This document shows positions 52,856 to 63,760 of a stretch of DNA of 64,000 bases, one piece after another (position 1 is the first letter of the stretch; every line of letters starts with the position of its first letter). Both the position numbers and the translations under genes were made by a program. The notes under the pieces are model-generated. The model was not told the origin of the DNA. It did no database searches and saw nothing but the letters and a program-made list of their open reading frames with translations. This DNA is from Pseudomonas sp. 10S4 (GTDB lineage: Bacteria; Pseudomonadota; Gammaproteobacteria; Pseudomonadales; Pseudomonadaceae). The stretch covers positions 3,162,001 through 3,226,000 of the forward strand of contig NZ_CP133774.1 of the NCBI RefSeq assembly GCF_034344865.1, written 5' to 3'.

Positions 52856-53701
52856 ATGAGCCTGGAAAATATCTCCTGCCAGAAGAGCTTCGGCGGCTGG
52901 CATAAACGCTACCGGCACCGCTCAGACGTGCTCGGCTGCGACATGGTGTTCGCCGTGTACCTGCCGCCGCAAGCGGAGCAGGGCGGCAAACTGCCGGTGC
53001 TGTACTGGTTGTCCGGCCTGACCTGCACCGACGAAAACTTCATGCACAAGGCTGGTGCCATGCGCATGGCCGCCGAGCTGGGGTTGATCATCGTCGCACC
53101 GGACACCAGCCCGCGCGGCGCCGATGTGCCGGGTGATCCGGATGGCGCCTGGGACTTTGGCCTGGGTGCCGGTTTCTATCTGAATGCCACGCAGGAACCG
53201 TGGTCGCGACACTATCGGATGCATGACTATGTCGTGCAGGAATTGCCGGCATTGGTCGAGGCGCATTTCCCGGCGTCTGACAAACGCGGCATCAGCGGCC
53301 ACTCCATGGGTGGCCACGGTGCGCTGGTCTGCGCGCTGCGTAATCCGGGGCGTTATCAGTCGGTGTCGGCGTTTTCGCCGATCAACAATCCGATGGATTG
53401 CCCGTGGGGCCAAAAGGCCTTCTCCCGCTACCTGGGTGAAGACCGTTCCAAGTGGCGCGAATGGGATGCGTGCGCCCTGATCGCAGAGGCTGCCGAGAAG
53501 CTACCGTTGCTGGTCGACCAAGGTGATCGCGACGATTTCCTCGCCAACCAGCTCAAGCCTGAAGCCCTGCAACAGGCGGCCAAACTGGCCGGTCATCCGC
53601 TGACGTTGCGCCTGCAACCGGGCTACGACCACAGCTATTTCTTCATCGCCAGTTTCATCGACGATCACTTACAGCATCATGCGCGCGCTCTAGGCGCCTA
53701 A
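52856..53701 (+). CDS. fghA: S-formylglutathione hydrolase
   Basis: Alpha/beta-hydrolase (esterase D family) that releases formate and glutathione from S-formylglutathione, the AdhC product. The 281 residues include the nucleophile elbow GHSMGGHG (Ser near residue 148), Asp in DQGDRDDFL and His in [11 protein letters not shown]. It is in an operon with adhC; a terminator follows 25 bases after the stop. Confidence 0.96.
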   Translation: MSLENISCQKSFGGWHKRYRHRSDVLGCDMVFAVYLPPQAEQGGKLPVLYWLSGLTCTDENFMHKAGAMRMAAELGLIIVAPDTSPRGADVPGDPDGAWDFGLGAGFYLNATQEPWSRHYRMHDYVVQELPALVEAHFPASDKRGISGHSMGGHGALVCALRNPGRYQSVSAFSPINNPMDCPWGQKAFSRYLGEDRSKWREWDACALIAEAAEKLPLLVDQGDRDDFLANQLKPEALQQAAKLAGHPLTLRLQPGYDHSYFFIASFIDDHLQHHARALGA

Positions 53702-53725
53702 TGTCCGACAAAGCAGGTAGAATCA

Positions 53726-53754
53726 CGCCCTGACAAAAATCGGGGCGTTTTTTT
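53726..53754 (+). terminator. adhC-fghA terminator abutting ispF
   Basis: CGCCC-TGACAAAAATCG-GGGCG stem-loop followed by seven T residues; the next three bases are the ispF ATG. A -10-like TAGAAT (53718-53723) sits just upstream, so ispF may be transcribed from a promoter whose own 5' leader is this hairpin. Confidence 0.75.
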
Positions 53755-54228
53755 ATGCGTATTGGCCACGGCTATGATGTGCACCGTTTCGCTGAAGGCG
53801 ATTTCATTACTCTGGGCGGCGTGCGCATTGCACACGGCTTCGGGCTGCTCGCTCACTCCGACGGTGACGTCCTGCTGCACGCCTTGAGCGATGCCTTGCT
53901 CGGCGCGGCTGCGTTGGGTGATATCGGCAAGCACTTCCCGGACACCGACCCAAAATTCAAAGGCGCGGATAGCCGCGTGCTGTTGCGTCACGTCGTCGCA
54001 CTGATCCACGCCAAGGGCTGGAAAGTCGGCAATGTGGATAACACCATCGTCGCCCAGGCGCCGAAAATGGCCCCGCATATCGAATCGATGCGCGCTCTGA
54101 TTGCCGCGGATCTTCAAGTTGAGTTGGATCAAGTGAACGTGAAAGCTACCACCACCGAAAAGCTTGGCTTTGTCGGTCGCGAAGAAGGCATTGCCGTGCA
54201 TTCCGTTGCCTTGTTGCTGCGCGCATGA
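53755..54228 (+). CDS. ispF: 2-C-methyl-D-erythritol 2,4-cyclodiphosphate synthase
   Basis: MEP-pathway enzyme, trimeric, with a zinc site from [11 protein letters not shown] (D8, H10) and a later His. The 157 residues end in the usual [16 protein letters not shown]. Its ATG directly follows the U tract of a terminator and no classical RBS is visible. It overlaps truD by 4 bases. Confidence 0.97.
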   Translation: MRIGHGYDVHRFAEGDFITLGGVRIAHGFGLLAHSDGDVLLHALSDALLGAAALGDIGKHFPDTDPKFKGADSRVLLRHVVALIHAKGWKVGNVDNTIVAQAPKMAPHIESMRALIAADLQVELDQVNVKATTTEKLGFVGREEGIAVHSVALLLRA

Positions 54229-55270
54229 ACGAATTGCAATTGCTCGGCCCGCGAGCCTATGGCGAAGCCCTCGGCACGGCGGTACTGAAAGCCACTGCGG
54301 AAGATTTCCAGGTCGATGAAGTGCTCAATATCCCGCTCAGCGGCGATGGCGAACACCTGTGGATCTGGGTTGAAAAGCGCGGTCTGAACACCGAAGAAGC
54401 CGCACGACGGATTGCCAAGGCGGCCGGCGTGCCGTTGCGCACCGTCAGTTATGCGGGCCTGAAGGATCGTCAGGCGCTGACTCGCCAGTGGTTCAGTGTG
54501 CAACTGCCGGGCAAGGCCGATCCGGATCTGTCGGCAGCAGAAAACGACACGCTGAAGATCCTCAAGACCGGCCGGCACAAGCGCAAGCTGCAACGCGGTG
54601 CTCACTCGGCCAATGGCTTCACCTTGCGCCTGACCCAGTTTGCTGGTGACAAGGCTGCGATCGAAGAACGCCTGCAATTGATTGCCAAGCAAGGTATTCC
54701 AAATTATTTCGGCTCCCAGCGCTTTGGGTTTGACGGCGGTAACGTCGTTGACGCGCGCGGCTGGGCTGCACGCAAGGCGTTGCCGGAGCAGCGCAACGTT
54801 CGCTCGCGCCTGCTCTCCACCGCTCGCAGTTTCCTGTTTAACCAAGTGCTGGCGGCGCGTGTGGCGGATGGCACCTGGCAGCGTGCGTTGGTGGGTGATT
54901 TGCTGGCCTTCACCGACAGTCGCAGCTTCTTTCCGGCCGGTGAAGCTGAATGCAGCGATCCGCGCCTGGCGATTCTTGACCTGCATCCGACCGGCCCTCA
55001 GTGGGGCGAAGGTGACTCGCCGGCCACGGGCGCTGTCCATGAACTGGAGCAGGAAATCGCCAGCCGCGAAGCAGACTTGCGCGATTGGTTGATTAACGCC
55101 GGTATGAGCCACGAACGTCGCATCCTGCGGCTGCCCATTGGTGGGTTGACGTGGCATTATCCCGAGCCTGACATTCTGCAACTGGAATTCGTCCTCCCGG
55201 CCGGATGCTTCGCCACCGTATTGGTGCGCGAACTCGTCGATCTGGTGCCGGTGGGGCAGACGGACAGCCC

Positions 55271-55283
<13 letters not shown>
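54225..55283 (+). CDS. truD: tRNA pseudouridine(13) synthase TruD
   Basis: Makes pseudouridine 13 in tRNA-Glu. The 352 residues contain the TruD motif I with catalytic Asp in [11 protein letters not shown] (about residue 80), the [14 protein letters not shown] motif, and an inserted TRUD domain. It is part of ispF-truD-surE-pcm, a conserved order. Its end overlaps the surE start by 13 bases. Confidence 0.96.
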
Positions 55284-56697
<1,414 letters not shown>

Positions 56698-56908
56698 GCA
56701 TTTGTTTTTGCGCGCTGAATTCTATTCGATTGTTCGGGTCTTACTCCGGCATCGATTGGTTAAACGGGATTTATCGGCGGGTAGCAAACGTGTGCGTGAA
56801 GCAATTTCGCTTCATTAAAGGTAAAGCCTGTACGGCCCGTTATACTTGCGACATTTCGTGCCGGAACACGGCAATCCACAATTTCAGCCACCACAAAGGG
56901 AGCGGCGG

Positions 56909-57766
56909 GTGAGTCTCACAGTCATTGCGCAGCGTATGGGTACAACAAGCTTTCAGCGCCTGGTGACTGGCCTTGTCTTGAGCACGTTGCTGGTCGGTTG
57001 CTCCAGTACCAAATCGAGTTCCGTAGGCGTGGTGGATCGCAACAAAGCCGTCGCTCAGCGACCGGCCGTGACCACGGGTCAGTACGTCGTTCGGCCGAAA
57101 GACACCCTGTTCTCGATCGCTTTTCGCTACGGTTGGGACTACAAAGCCCTCGCAGCACGGAACAATATTCCTACGCCCTATACGATCCATCCGGGTCAGA
57201 CAATTCGCTTCGATGGTCGTACCGGTTCAACGCCGACGGAGGTGGCCAGTTCGTCCGATTCAACGCCTTCGTCGTCGCTGAAAACCACGGTAATCCGACG
57301 TCAGGCAAATGGCACAACCACCAGCACAGCAGTGGTTGCACCGTCCGTCGCCAACAAGCCGGCACCTGCACCGCTGCCTCCAGCGGGCCCGGCCCCAACC
57401 GGCTGGGGATGGCCATCTAATGGCATATTAATTGGAAAATTCTCTTCAAACGGTAGTTTGAATAAAGGAATTGATATCGCCGGGGATTTGGGACAGCCTG
57501 TTTTAGCTGCGTCTGATGGGACGGTGGTATACGCCGGGAGTGGCTTAAGGGGCTACGGCGAATTAGTCATCATCAAACACAGCGATACCTACGTCAGTGC
57601 CTACGGACATAACCGCAGGCTGTTGGTTCGGGAGGGGCAGCAGGTCAAAGTCGGACAGACAATTGCCGAAATGGGGTCAACGGGTACAGACCGGGTGAAA
57701 CTGCATTTTGAGATTCGCCGACAAGGTAAACCTGTAGATCCGCTGCAATTCCTGCCACGTCGTTGA
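56909..57766 (+). CDS. nlpD: Lipoprotein NlpD (LysM and degenerate M23 domain)
   Basis: Outer-membrane lipoprotein that in enterobacteria activates the amidase AmiC at the septum. It starts at GTG 56909 after AAAGGGAGCGG and has a lipobox LLVGC with lipidated C31. A LysM domain follows (YVVRPKDTLFSIAFRYGWDY), then a Ser/Pro linker and a C-terminal LytM/M23 domain with GIDIAG in place of the catalytic HxxxD, so it is probably non-enzymatic. It has 285 residues. The 57418-57490 section is strikingly AT-rich with rare codons and probably contains the rpoS promoter. Confidence 0.93.
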   Translation: MSLTVIAQRMGTTSFQRLVTGLVLSTLLVGCSSTKSSSVGVVDRNKAVAQRPAVTTGQYVVRPKDTLFSIAFRYGWDYKALAARNNIPTPYTIHPGQTIRFDGRTGSTPTEVASSSDSTPSSSLKTTVIRRQANGTTTSTAVVAPSVANKPAPAPLPPAGPAPTGWGWPSNGILIGKFSSNGSLNKGIDIAGDLGQPVLAASDGTVVYAGSGLRGYGELVIIKHSDTYVSAYGHNRRLLVREGQQVKVGQTIAEMGSTGTDRVKLHFEIRRQGKPVDPLQFLPRR

Positions 57767-57871
57767 TTTGTTGTCAGCCTGTTCCGTCACGTAGAGGGAA
57801 CAGGCTCCAGCGTTGCCAAGGATAAAGGCGCCGCTTGAGCTTGAGGTCGAACTCACCAAAGGACTATAACA

Positions 57872-58879
57872 ATGGCTCTCAGTAAAGAAGTGCCGGAGTT
57901 TGACATCGACGATGAGGTTCTCCTTATGGAGACCGGCATCGCTACGGATTCGATGTCGAATGATGAAGGGGCTACTCCACCTTCCGTTCGCGCCAAATCC
58001 AAACACTCCGCTTCGCTAAAACAACACAAGTACATCGACTACACGCGGGCACTCGATGCCACGCAGCTGTACCTCAATGAAATCGGCTTTTCCCCGCTGC
58101 TCTCTCCGGAAGAAGAAGTTCATTTTGCGCGCCTGTCGCAAAGTGGCGATCCGGCCGGGCGCAAACGCATGATTGAAAGCAACCTGCGGCTGGTGGTGAA
58201 AATCGCCCGGCGTTACGTCAATCGTGGTTTGTCGCTGCTGGACCTGATCGAAGAGGGCAACCTCGGCCTGATCCGGGCAGTGGAAAAGTTCGACCCCGAG
58301 CGCGGCTTCCGCTTTTCGACCTACGCAACCTGGTGGATTCGTCAGACCATCGAGCGCGCGATCATGAATCAGACCCGGACCATCCGGTTGCCGATCCATG
58401 TGGTCAAAGAGCTCAACGTGTACCTGCGGGCTGCACGGGAGTTGACGCAAAAGCTCGATCACGAACCTTCACCCGAAGAAATCGCCAACCTGCTGGAAAA
58501 ACCGGTAGGCGAGGTCAAGCGCATGCTGGGCCTGAACGAGCGGGTTTCTTCGGTCGACGTCTCGCTGGGTCCGGATTCGGATAAAACCCTGCTGGACACC
58601 CTTACCGACGATCGTCCAACCGATCCATGCGAACTGTTGCAGGACGATGACCTGTCCCAGAGCATCGATCAGTGGCTCTCGGAGTTGACCGACAAGCAGC
58701 GTGAGGTGGTGATTCGCCGCTTCGGCCTGCGTGGTCACGAGAGCAGCACGCTTGAAGATGTAGGCTTGGAAATCGGCCTTACCCGGGAGCGGGTCAGGCA
58801 AATCCAGGTGGAAGGGCTTAAACGCCTTCGGGAGATTCTCGAGAAGAACGGCCTGTCGAGCGAGTCGCTGTTTCAATAA
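57872..58879 (+). CDS. rpoS: RNA polymerase sigma factor RpoS
   Basis: Stationary-phase and stress sigma factor (sigma-38). The 335 residues contain region 1.2 ([18 protein letters not shown]), region 2 ([20 protein letters not shown] then [13 protein letters not shown]), region 3 and region 4.2 HTH ([20 protein letters not shown]). It lies 105 bases downstream of nlpD; main transcription in Pseudomonas starts inside nlpD. It is followed by a terminator and then rsmZ, which links it to the Gac/Rsm network. Confidence 0.98.
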   Translation: MALSKEVPEFDIDDEVLLMETGIATDSMSNDEGATPPSVRAKSKHSASLKQHKYIDYTRALDATQLYLNEIGFSPLLSPEEEVHFARLSQSGDPAGRKRMIESNLRLVVKIARRYVNRGLSLLDLIEEGNLGLIRAVEKFDPERGFRFSTYATWWIRQTIERAIMNQTRTIRLPIHVVKELNVYLRAARELTQKLDHEPSPEEIANLLEKPVGEVKRMLGLNERVSSVDVSLGPDSDKTLLDTLTDDRPTDPCELLQDDDLSQSIDQWLSELTDKQREVVIRRFGLRGHESSTLEDVGLEIGLTRERVRQIQVEGLKRLREILEKNGLSSESLFQ

Positions 58880-58899
58880 GGCATTCACTCAACGGCACC

Positions 58900-58928
58900 A
58901 AAAAGCCCCGACTGGTTCGGGGCTTTTT
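58900..58928 (+). terminator. rpoS: rpoS terminator
   Basis: AAAAAGCCCCGA-CTGG-TTCGGGGCTTTTT, a perfect 12-base stem with flanking A and T runs, 20 bases after the rpoS stop. Confidence 0.92.
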
Positions 58929-58977
58929 GTTGCCTGGGAGAACGGCAGGACGCCATCTCAGGTTTGTAGTCTAGCGT

Positions 58978-58995
58978 TGTAAGACTTGGCTTACT
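58978..58995 (+). promoter_or_regulatory. GacA-binding upstream element of rsmZ
   Basis: TGTAAG-ACTTGG-CTTACT matches the published GacA box TGTAAGN6CTTACA at 11 of 12 positions. It sits about 172 bases upstream of the predicted rsmZ start, the distance typical for this sRNA. Confidence 0.85.
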
Positions 58996-59131
58996 CTTTC
59001 GTAAGTGTTCGGTATTTTTAGAGGTTGGTAGTCGTCTATTTGAATTGTGAGCTGAATTTAAATAGCTGATTTATATAGGTATTTAATTTTATTAACGGCA
59101 TATGACAGTGAGTTTCAGCGTCAGCGGTCGA

Positions 59132-59159
59132 TTGCTCTTGCCGGGGAATTCTCTAGTAT
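59132..59159 (+). promoter_or_regulatory. rsmZ: rsmZ promoter
   Basis: TTGCTC (59132-59137), 16-base spacer, TAGTAT (59154-59159), ending 8 bases before the predicted RNA start. The AT-rich 58996-59100 spacer up to the GacA box may bind further regulators; nothing specific is claimed. Confidence 0.7.
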
Positions 59160-59167
59160 CTGGGTTG

Positions 59168-59295
59168 TGTCGACGGATAGACACGCCCTTCAAGGAAGAG
59201 GGGAAAGGACATCGCAGGACGCGGTTCATCAGGACGATGAAAAGGAATACAAGGAATAGGGAAAAAATGTGGGCGGGTCAAACCGCCCCTTTTTT
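59168..59295 (+). ncRNA. rsmZ: Regulatory sRNA RsmZ
   Basis: A GacS/GacA-controlled RNA of about 128 bases that sequesters the translational repressors RsmA/RsmE. It begins with the 5' hairpin TGTCGACGGATAGACA, which presents a GGA, and carries many more GGA motifs (AAGGAAG, AAGGACA, CAGGACG, TCAGGACGA, AAGGAAT) as RsmA-binding sites. It ends in the terminator GGGCGG...CCGCCCC plus six T residues. Location between rpoS and fdxA is the same as in P. aeruginosa and P. fluorescens CHA0. It is preceded by a GacA box and a sigma-70 promoter. No protein is proposed for this stretch. Confidence 0.93.
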
Positions 59296-59309
59296 GCCTG
59301 TAGAAAAGC

Positions 59310-59385
59310 AAGATCAAAAGATCGCAGCCTTCGGCGGCGCCCACAGGCGCGTAGGAGCTGCCGAAGGCTGCGATCTTTTGATCTT
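59310..59385. repeat. REP palindrome (GATCGCAGCCTTCGGC type)
   Basis: Arms AAGATCAAAAGATCGCAGCC and complement (26 bases each), with an inner GGCGCCCACAGGCGCG loop. It belongs to the same family as 5993-6066 and lies between the rsmZ and fdxA terminators. Confidence 0.88.
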
Positions 59386-59401
59386 TCAATCCCGGAAAAG
59401 C

Positions 59402-59425
59402 AAAAAGGCCCACAAGGGGCCTTTT
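59402..59425 (-). terminator. fdxA: fdxA terminator
   Basis: AAAAAGGCC-CACAAG-GGGCCTTTT hairpin 17 bases past the fdxA stop on the minus strand. Confidence 0.8.
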
Positions 59426-59441
59426 CAAGAACGCGGGGTAA

Positions 59442-59780
59442 TCAGCGTTCGAGGTCTTTCAGCTTGCTGCCTACAGATTTGTTAAGCACGCGATCAAACG
59501 CTTCCGCATCAGGCATCGATTCTTTCTTCTCGGTGATGTTCGGCCAGATTTCGGCCAGATCAACGTTCAGCTGAATGAATTCCTGCATCTCTTCCGGGAC
59601 TTCATCCTCGGAGAAGATGGCCACGGCCGGGCATTCTGGTTCGCACAGTGCGCAGTCGATGCACTCATCCGGGTGAATCACCAGGAAGTTCGGGCCTTCG
59701 TAAAAGCAGTCCACCGGACAGACTTCTACGCAGTCGGTGTACTTGCACTTGATGCAGTTGTCGGTGACGACGAAGGTCAT
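59442..59780 (-). CDS. fdxA: Seven-iron ferredoxin FdxA
   Basis: Small electron carrier with one [3Fe-4S] and one [4Fe-4S] cluster. The 112 residues from [12 protein letters not shown] carry the cysteine pattern of Azotobacter ferredoxin I: C9, C12, C17, C21 with CPVDC, then [12 protein letters not shown] near residues 40-51. An upstream in-frame ATG adds 14 basic residues that look untranslated. It is monocistronic, with its terminator at 59402 and mutS upstream on the same strand. Confidence 0.95.
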   Translation of the reverse strand: MTFVVTDNCIKCKYTDCVEVCPVDCFYEGPNFLVIHPDECIDCALCEPECPAVAIFSEDEVPEEMQEFIQLNVDLAEIWPNITEKKESMPDAEAFDRVLNKSVGSKLKDLER

Positions 59781-59922
59781 TTCTAATTTTCTCCTCAGGC
59801 GGCGGCAGCGGAGCCCCTTCACGTTGGGGTCGCCAGGTTCGGGAGCGATAGTCTGCTGGCCAGGCTATTAGCCAGCAGCATCCCAAACCGCGCGAGATTC
59901 TAACAGCTTGCACGCAAGTGCG

Positions 59923-62502
59923 TTAGATCCGTGTCTTTAGTGTATAGAGCATTTCTAACGCACGACGTGGACTCATATCGTCCAGATCCAGTTTGGCCAG
60001 CTCATCCAGCACTGGATGCGGCAGACTGGCGAACATGTCGCTCTGCTGCGGCGCAGCCGGTTTACCTTTGACGGCCTTGGGCACCTCGTGCGGCAGGGCG
60101 GTGGCTTCCAGGCGACCCAAATGCTCGCGGGCACGCACGATCACTTCGCTCGGCACGCCGGCCAATTGCGCAACCGCCAGGCCGTAGCTCTGGCTGGCAG
60201 GCCCCGGTAACACGTGGTGCAGGAACACGATGCGTTCGTTGTGCTCGGTCGCGTTGAGGTGCACGTTAGCCACCAGCGGCTGGGCTTCCGGCAACACGGT
60301 CAATTCGAAGTAGTGGGTGGCGAACAGTGTGTAGGCGCGTAGATACGCCAGACGCTCGGCGGCGGCCCATGCCAGCGACAGACCGTCGAAGGTGCTCGTA
60401 CCGCGTCCGACTTCATCCATCAGCACCAGGCTGCGTTCGGTGGCGTTGTGCAGGATGTTTGCGGTTTCACTCATCTCGACCATGAAGGTCGAACGGCCAC
60501 CGGCCAAGTCATCACTGGAACCGATCCGGGTAAAGATCCGGTCCACCAAGGACAATTCACAACTGGCCGCCGGAACGAAGCTGCCGATGTGCGCCAACAA
60601 CACGATCAACGCGGTCTGGCGCATGTAGGTGGATTTACCGCCCATGTTCGGACCAGTGATCACCAGCATGCGGGTGTTGTCATCAAGGCTCAGGTCGTTG
60701 GCCACGAACGGCGTGCTCAGCACCTGCTCGACCACCGGGTGACGACCCTGGCTGATGCGCATGCACGGCTCGCTGACGAAGCGCGGGCAGTTCAGGTCGA
60801 GGTTCAGCGCTCGCTCGGCGAGGTTGCTCAGCACGTCCAGCTCGGCCAGTGCGGCGGCGGTGTCTTGCAACGGCGGCAGTTGCGAAATCAGGTCTTCGAG
60901 CAGCGCTTCGTAGAGCATCTTCTCGCGGGCCAGCGCGCGGCTCTTGGCCGACAACGCCTTGTCTTCGAACGCCTTCAGCTCCGGCGTGATGAAACGCTCG
61001 GCGCCTTTGAGCGTCTGGCGACGGATGTAGTCCGCTGGCGCCGACTCGGCCTGTTTGCTTGGCAACTCGATGAAGTAACCGTGAATGCGGTTGTAGCCGA
61101 CTTTCAGGTGCGACAGGCCAGTGCGGGCCTTCTCGCGGGCTTCGAGGTCGATCAGGAACTGCCCGGCGTTTTCGCTGAGCGATTGCAGGTCGTCCAGCTC
61201 GGCGTCGTAACCGGTTTTCAACACGCCGCCGTCACGGATGACGGCCGGCGGGTTGTCAATAATGGCTTTTTCCAGCAACGCCGCCAGTTCCGGGTAGGTG
61301 CTGGTAGTCGCGGCCAGTTGAATAATGTGCGGGGCTTCCAACTCGGTCATCGCCACTTGCAGCTCGGGCAGTGCACCGAGGGCGTCGCGCAGACGCGCCA
61401 AGTCACGAGGACGGGCATTGCGCAGACCGATCCGCGCCAGAATCCGCTCGATGTCGCCGATTTCCTTGAGCTGTGGTTGCAGCTTCTCGAAGCGGTAGCC
61501 GTCGAGCAGGCAGGTGATCGAAGTCTGACGCGCGAGCAACACGGTCAAGTCCCGCAGTGGACGGTTCAACCAACGGGTCAGCAAACGGCTGCCCATGGCG
61601 GTCTGGCAGCGATCGACCACCGATTGCAGGGTGTTCTCGCGACCCCCGGCCAGGTTGGTGTCGAGCTCCAGGTTGCGACGGCTCGCGCCGTCCAGCACCA
61701 CGGTGTCGTCCAGGCGTTCATGACGCAGGCTACGCAAGTGCGGCAGGGCGGTGCGCTGGGTTTCCTTGGCGTAGCTGAGCAGGCAACCGGCGGCGCCGAT
61801 GGCCAGGGTCAGGTTCTCGCAACCGAAGCCTTTAAGGTCCTGGGTGGAAAACTGCTGGCAGAGACTTTTCAGCGCCGTATCACGCTCGAAATCCCACGGT
61901 GCACGACGACGAACCCCACGGCGTTTTTCCGCCGGCAGATCCTTTGGCCAGTCATCCGGGATCATCAGCTCTACCGGGTTGACCCGCTCCAGTTCCGCCA
62001 GCAGGTTTTCCCAGCCTTTGATTTCCAGCACGCTGAAGTTGCCGCTGGTGATGTCCAGCACCGCCAGCCCGAACAGACGCTCGTCACCCAGCACCGCTGC
62101 GATCAGGTTGTCCCGACGCTCATCCAGCAGCGCTTCATCACTGACCGTACCCGGCGTGATGATCCGCACCACCTGACGATCCACCGGCCCTTTGCTGGTG
62201 GCCGGGTCGCCGACCTGCTCACAGATCACTACCGACTCGCCGAGCTTGACCAGTTTCGCCAGGTAGCCTTCGGCGGCGTGGTAAGGAATCCCACACATCG
62301 GAATCGCCTGGCCGGCCGACTGCCCACGGGCGGTCAGGGTGATGTCCAGCAACTTGGCGGCCTTCTTCGCGTCTTCATAGAAGATCTCGTAGAAGTCACC
62401 CATGCGGTAGAACATCAGCTGGTCGGGGTGCTGGTTCTTCAGGCGCCAGTATTGCTGCATCATCGGCGTGTGACTGGATAGATCTGAAATTGCTTTATTC
62501 AT
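59923..62502 (-). CDS. mutS: DNA mismatch repair protein MutS
   Basis: Recognises mismatches and starts repair with MutL. The 859 residues from [19 protein letters not shown] contain the mismatch-contact motif [15 protein letters not shown] (Phe-x-Glu), the core lever domain, and the Walker [14 protein letters not shown]. Walker [18 protein letters not shown] and the ABC signature follow, then a C-terminal dimerisation tail. Another ATG seven codons upstream (62523) is possible. In fluorescent pseudomonads the DNA between mutS and cinA/recA is a known site for tailocin and prophage genes. Confidence 0.95.
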   Translation of the reverse strand: MNKAISDLSSHTPMMQQYWRLKNQHPDQLMFYRMGDFYEIFYEDAKKAAKLLDITLTARGQSAGQAIPMCGIPYHAAEGYLAKLVKLGESVVICEQVGDPATSKGPVDRQVVRIITPGTVSDEALLDERRDNLIAAVLGDERLFGLAVLDITSGNFSVLEIKGWENLLAELERVNPVELMIPDDWPKDLPAEKRRGVRRRAPWDFERDTALKSLCQQFSTQDLKGFGCENLTLAIGAAGCLLSYAKETQRTALPHLRSLRHERLDDTVVLDGASRRNLELDTNLAGGRENTLQSVVDRCQTAMGSRLLTRWLNRPLRDLTVLLARQTSITCLLDGYRFEKLQPQLKEIGDIERILARIGLRNARPRDLARLRDALGALPELQVAMTELEAPHIIQLAATTSTYPELAALLEKAIIDNPPAVIRDGGVLKTGYDAELDDLQSLSENAGQFLIDLEAREKARTGLSHLKVGYNRIHGYFIELPSKQAESAPADYIRRQTLKGAERFITPELKAFEDKALSAKSRALAREKMLYEALLEDLISQLPPLQDTAAALAELDVLSNLAERALNLDLNCPRFVSEPCMRISQGRHPVVEQVLSTPFVANDLSLDDNTRMLVITGPNMGGKSTYMRQTALIVLLAHIGSFVPAASCELSLVDRIFTRIGSSDDLAGGRSTFMVEMSETANILHNATERSLVLMDEVGRGTSTFDGLSLAWAAAERLAYLRAYTLFATHYFELTVLPEAQPLVANVHLNATEHNERIVFLHHVLPGPASQSYGLAVAQLAGVPSEVIVRAREHLGRLEATALPHEVPKAVKGKPAAPQQSDMFASLPHPVLDELAKLDLDDMSPRRALEMLYTLKTRI

Positions 62503-62656
62503 CAGTGACTTAGCGTTATTCATTCGAAAGTGTGGGGCAAAAATGGGGCGTTTCGATTGTCGGACGGGCTCAATTAAACTTGGAAAAATGCCATCATATA
62601 GCTATGTTGTTGGTGCGTTGCGTTCATGCTGGCGAGGTTAACATGGGTGAGGCGCG

Positions 62657-62668
62657 TGACAGCTGTCA
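62657..62668. promoter_or_regulatory. Perfect palindrome upstream of the unknown operon
   Basis: TGACAGCTGTCA, a 12-base perfect inverted repeat 92 bases before the first unknown gene, with a -10-like TGTATAGT at 62703-62710. It may be an operator. The rest of the 62524-62759 gap holds no convincing gene. Confidence 0.4.
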
Positions 62669-62759
62669 ATTCATTGCCCTGGATGGCTCCAACCGATCCG
62701 GCTGTATAGTCGACTGAAGGTGGTATCAGGGGCGCATTTGGAATTCCCGAAGGATCACC

Positions 62760-63203
62760 ATGGCACGTAAGCCTATCAGTCGTACCCTGCAGCTCAAGCC
62801 TGTTCAGTTCTCACCTCAAAAGCCTGGCGAAGAAGTGACGCTCGTCGACTTGATGAGAACAGTCCGTGATCTTTGCCCAACTGTAGGGTCTCGAATCTGG
62901 GAGCAAATGATTGCGCTCGCCGACGGTACCCGTGTTCCACAGCAATGTTATTTTTTCAATAATTTTCAGGACTTGGATGATCAAACAGTTCTTTTTGAAG
63001 TTTGGTCTTATGAGCCCGGCACCATCCCTCAAACTCTTACGCCCGACCCTCATCAAGAAAATGCTGTAATTGATGAGCGTGCAGATGGGGAGGAAGATGC
63101 TCGGGAGTTGATTCAAATCTCGCATGTTCTCGTTTATGGGAGGGCAGCGATAATTGAAAGTACTCGTGGTGCGGGGGGATTAATTTTATACAGCGTTACT
63201 TGA
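62760..63203 (+). CDS. Unknown protein, N-terminal part of a probably frameshifted gene (147 aa)
   Basis: Not recognised. It begins MARKPISRTLQLKPVQFSP with AAGGATC as RBS 5 bases before the ATG. It is soluble with no signal peptide: a beta-rich N-terminal half, an aromatic centre (CYFFNNFQDLDDQTVLFEVW) and an acidic linker (DERADGEEDAREL). The frame ends after REST-like RGAGGLILYSVT. At the G6 run 63173-63178 one more G would continue as GGINFIQRYLNRLVKDHQ into the next frame, giving one 333-residue protein. That reading keeps a clean amphipathic helix and matches the deletion-prone homopolymers elsewhere in the window. GC content falls to 37.5% over 63181-63300. Confidence 0.6.
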   Translation: MARKPISRTLQLKPVQFSPQKPGEEVTLVDLMRTVRDLCPTVGSRIWEQMIALADGTRVPQQCYFFNNFQDLDDQTVLFEVWSYEPGTIPQTLTPDPHQENAVIDERADGEEDARELIQISHVLVYGRAAIIESTRGAGGLILYSVT

Positions 63204-63760
63204 ATAGGTTGGTAAAAGATCATCAGCTCGGCAGAAGGTTTAATTTTTACTTTACTGATGCGGTTTCTTCTGGTCTAAGGAGTGAAATCGAACGTGGGAA
63301 TGGTGCTGTAGGTTTTACACTTGGTCTGAGTGAGTCGGTTCCTAATGCTCAAAGTGAATTGTTGGGGATGCTGTCGGGCGTAAAAAGTTATATGCCTAGC
63401 TCCGGAATGATGACCGTTGAGTGGAAATCAAAAGACAGATTGCCTGTTGACAAAGTAATTGAGGCGTACGACGAAGCGCAGCAGCAGGATGAAATTGATA
63501 GTGTTATAATACACCTCTCGGATGGATCTTCTATTCGTGGGCTATCGAAGTTCAAGATCAAAAGGACGATTGAGGTCGCGGATGTCGGTGGTAAAAACCC
63601 CGATAGGGCGGAGCTGGGACATAAGATGGTTGGCTATCTCGAGGACTTATGTGCGCCAGGAAGGAATGGGAAAAGGATTTTAGACGAATTCGGAGCGCTT
63701 GCAGATAATGAAATTTTCGTACCTACTGCCCGAAGAGTTAAGGAACGTCCAGCTGGTTAA
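63200..63760 (+). CDS. Unknown protein, C-terminal part of the same probable gene (186 aa)
   Basis: Not recognised. As a separate gene it would need TTG 63200 (overlapping the previous stop) with no convincing RBS; more likely it is the C-terminal two thirds of the gene starting at 62760. It is soluble and mixed alpha/beta. It contains a charged segment around KSKDRLPVDKVIEAYDEAQQ and a strand-rich part (SVIIHLSDGSSIRGLSKFKIKR), ending in a basic tail RRVKERPAG. Low GC and codon choice set it apart from mutS. Its last 53 bases overlap the small membrane protein gene, suggesting coupled expression. Confidence 0.55.
   Translation: MNRLVKDHQLGRRFNFYFTDAVSSGLRSEIERGNGAVGFTLGLSESVPNAQSELLGMLSGVKSYMPSSGMMTVEWKSKDRLPVDKVIEAYDEAQQQDEIDSVIIHLSDGSSIRGLSKFKIKRTIEVADVGGKNPDRAELGHKMVGYLEDLCAPGRNGKRILDEFGALADNEIFVPTARRVKERPAG

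Noticed and set aside
59102..59485. 127-codon open frame between rpoS and fdxA
   Set aside because: It runs through the rsmZ promoter, RNA and REP; no RBS.
60448..62481. 677-codon open frame antisense to mutS
   Set aside because: Shadow of a GC-rich gene; low-complexity Arg/Gln/Val-rich translation with no domain.
62532..62717. 61-codon open frame upstream of the unknown operon
   Set aside because: No RBS, no hydrophobic or domain signal, and it overlaps the presumed promoter.
62702..62718. Possible LexA/SOS box (CTGTATAGTCGACTGA)
   Set aside because: The second half does not match CTGT-N8-ACAG, so it is not an SOS operator.
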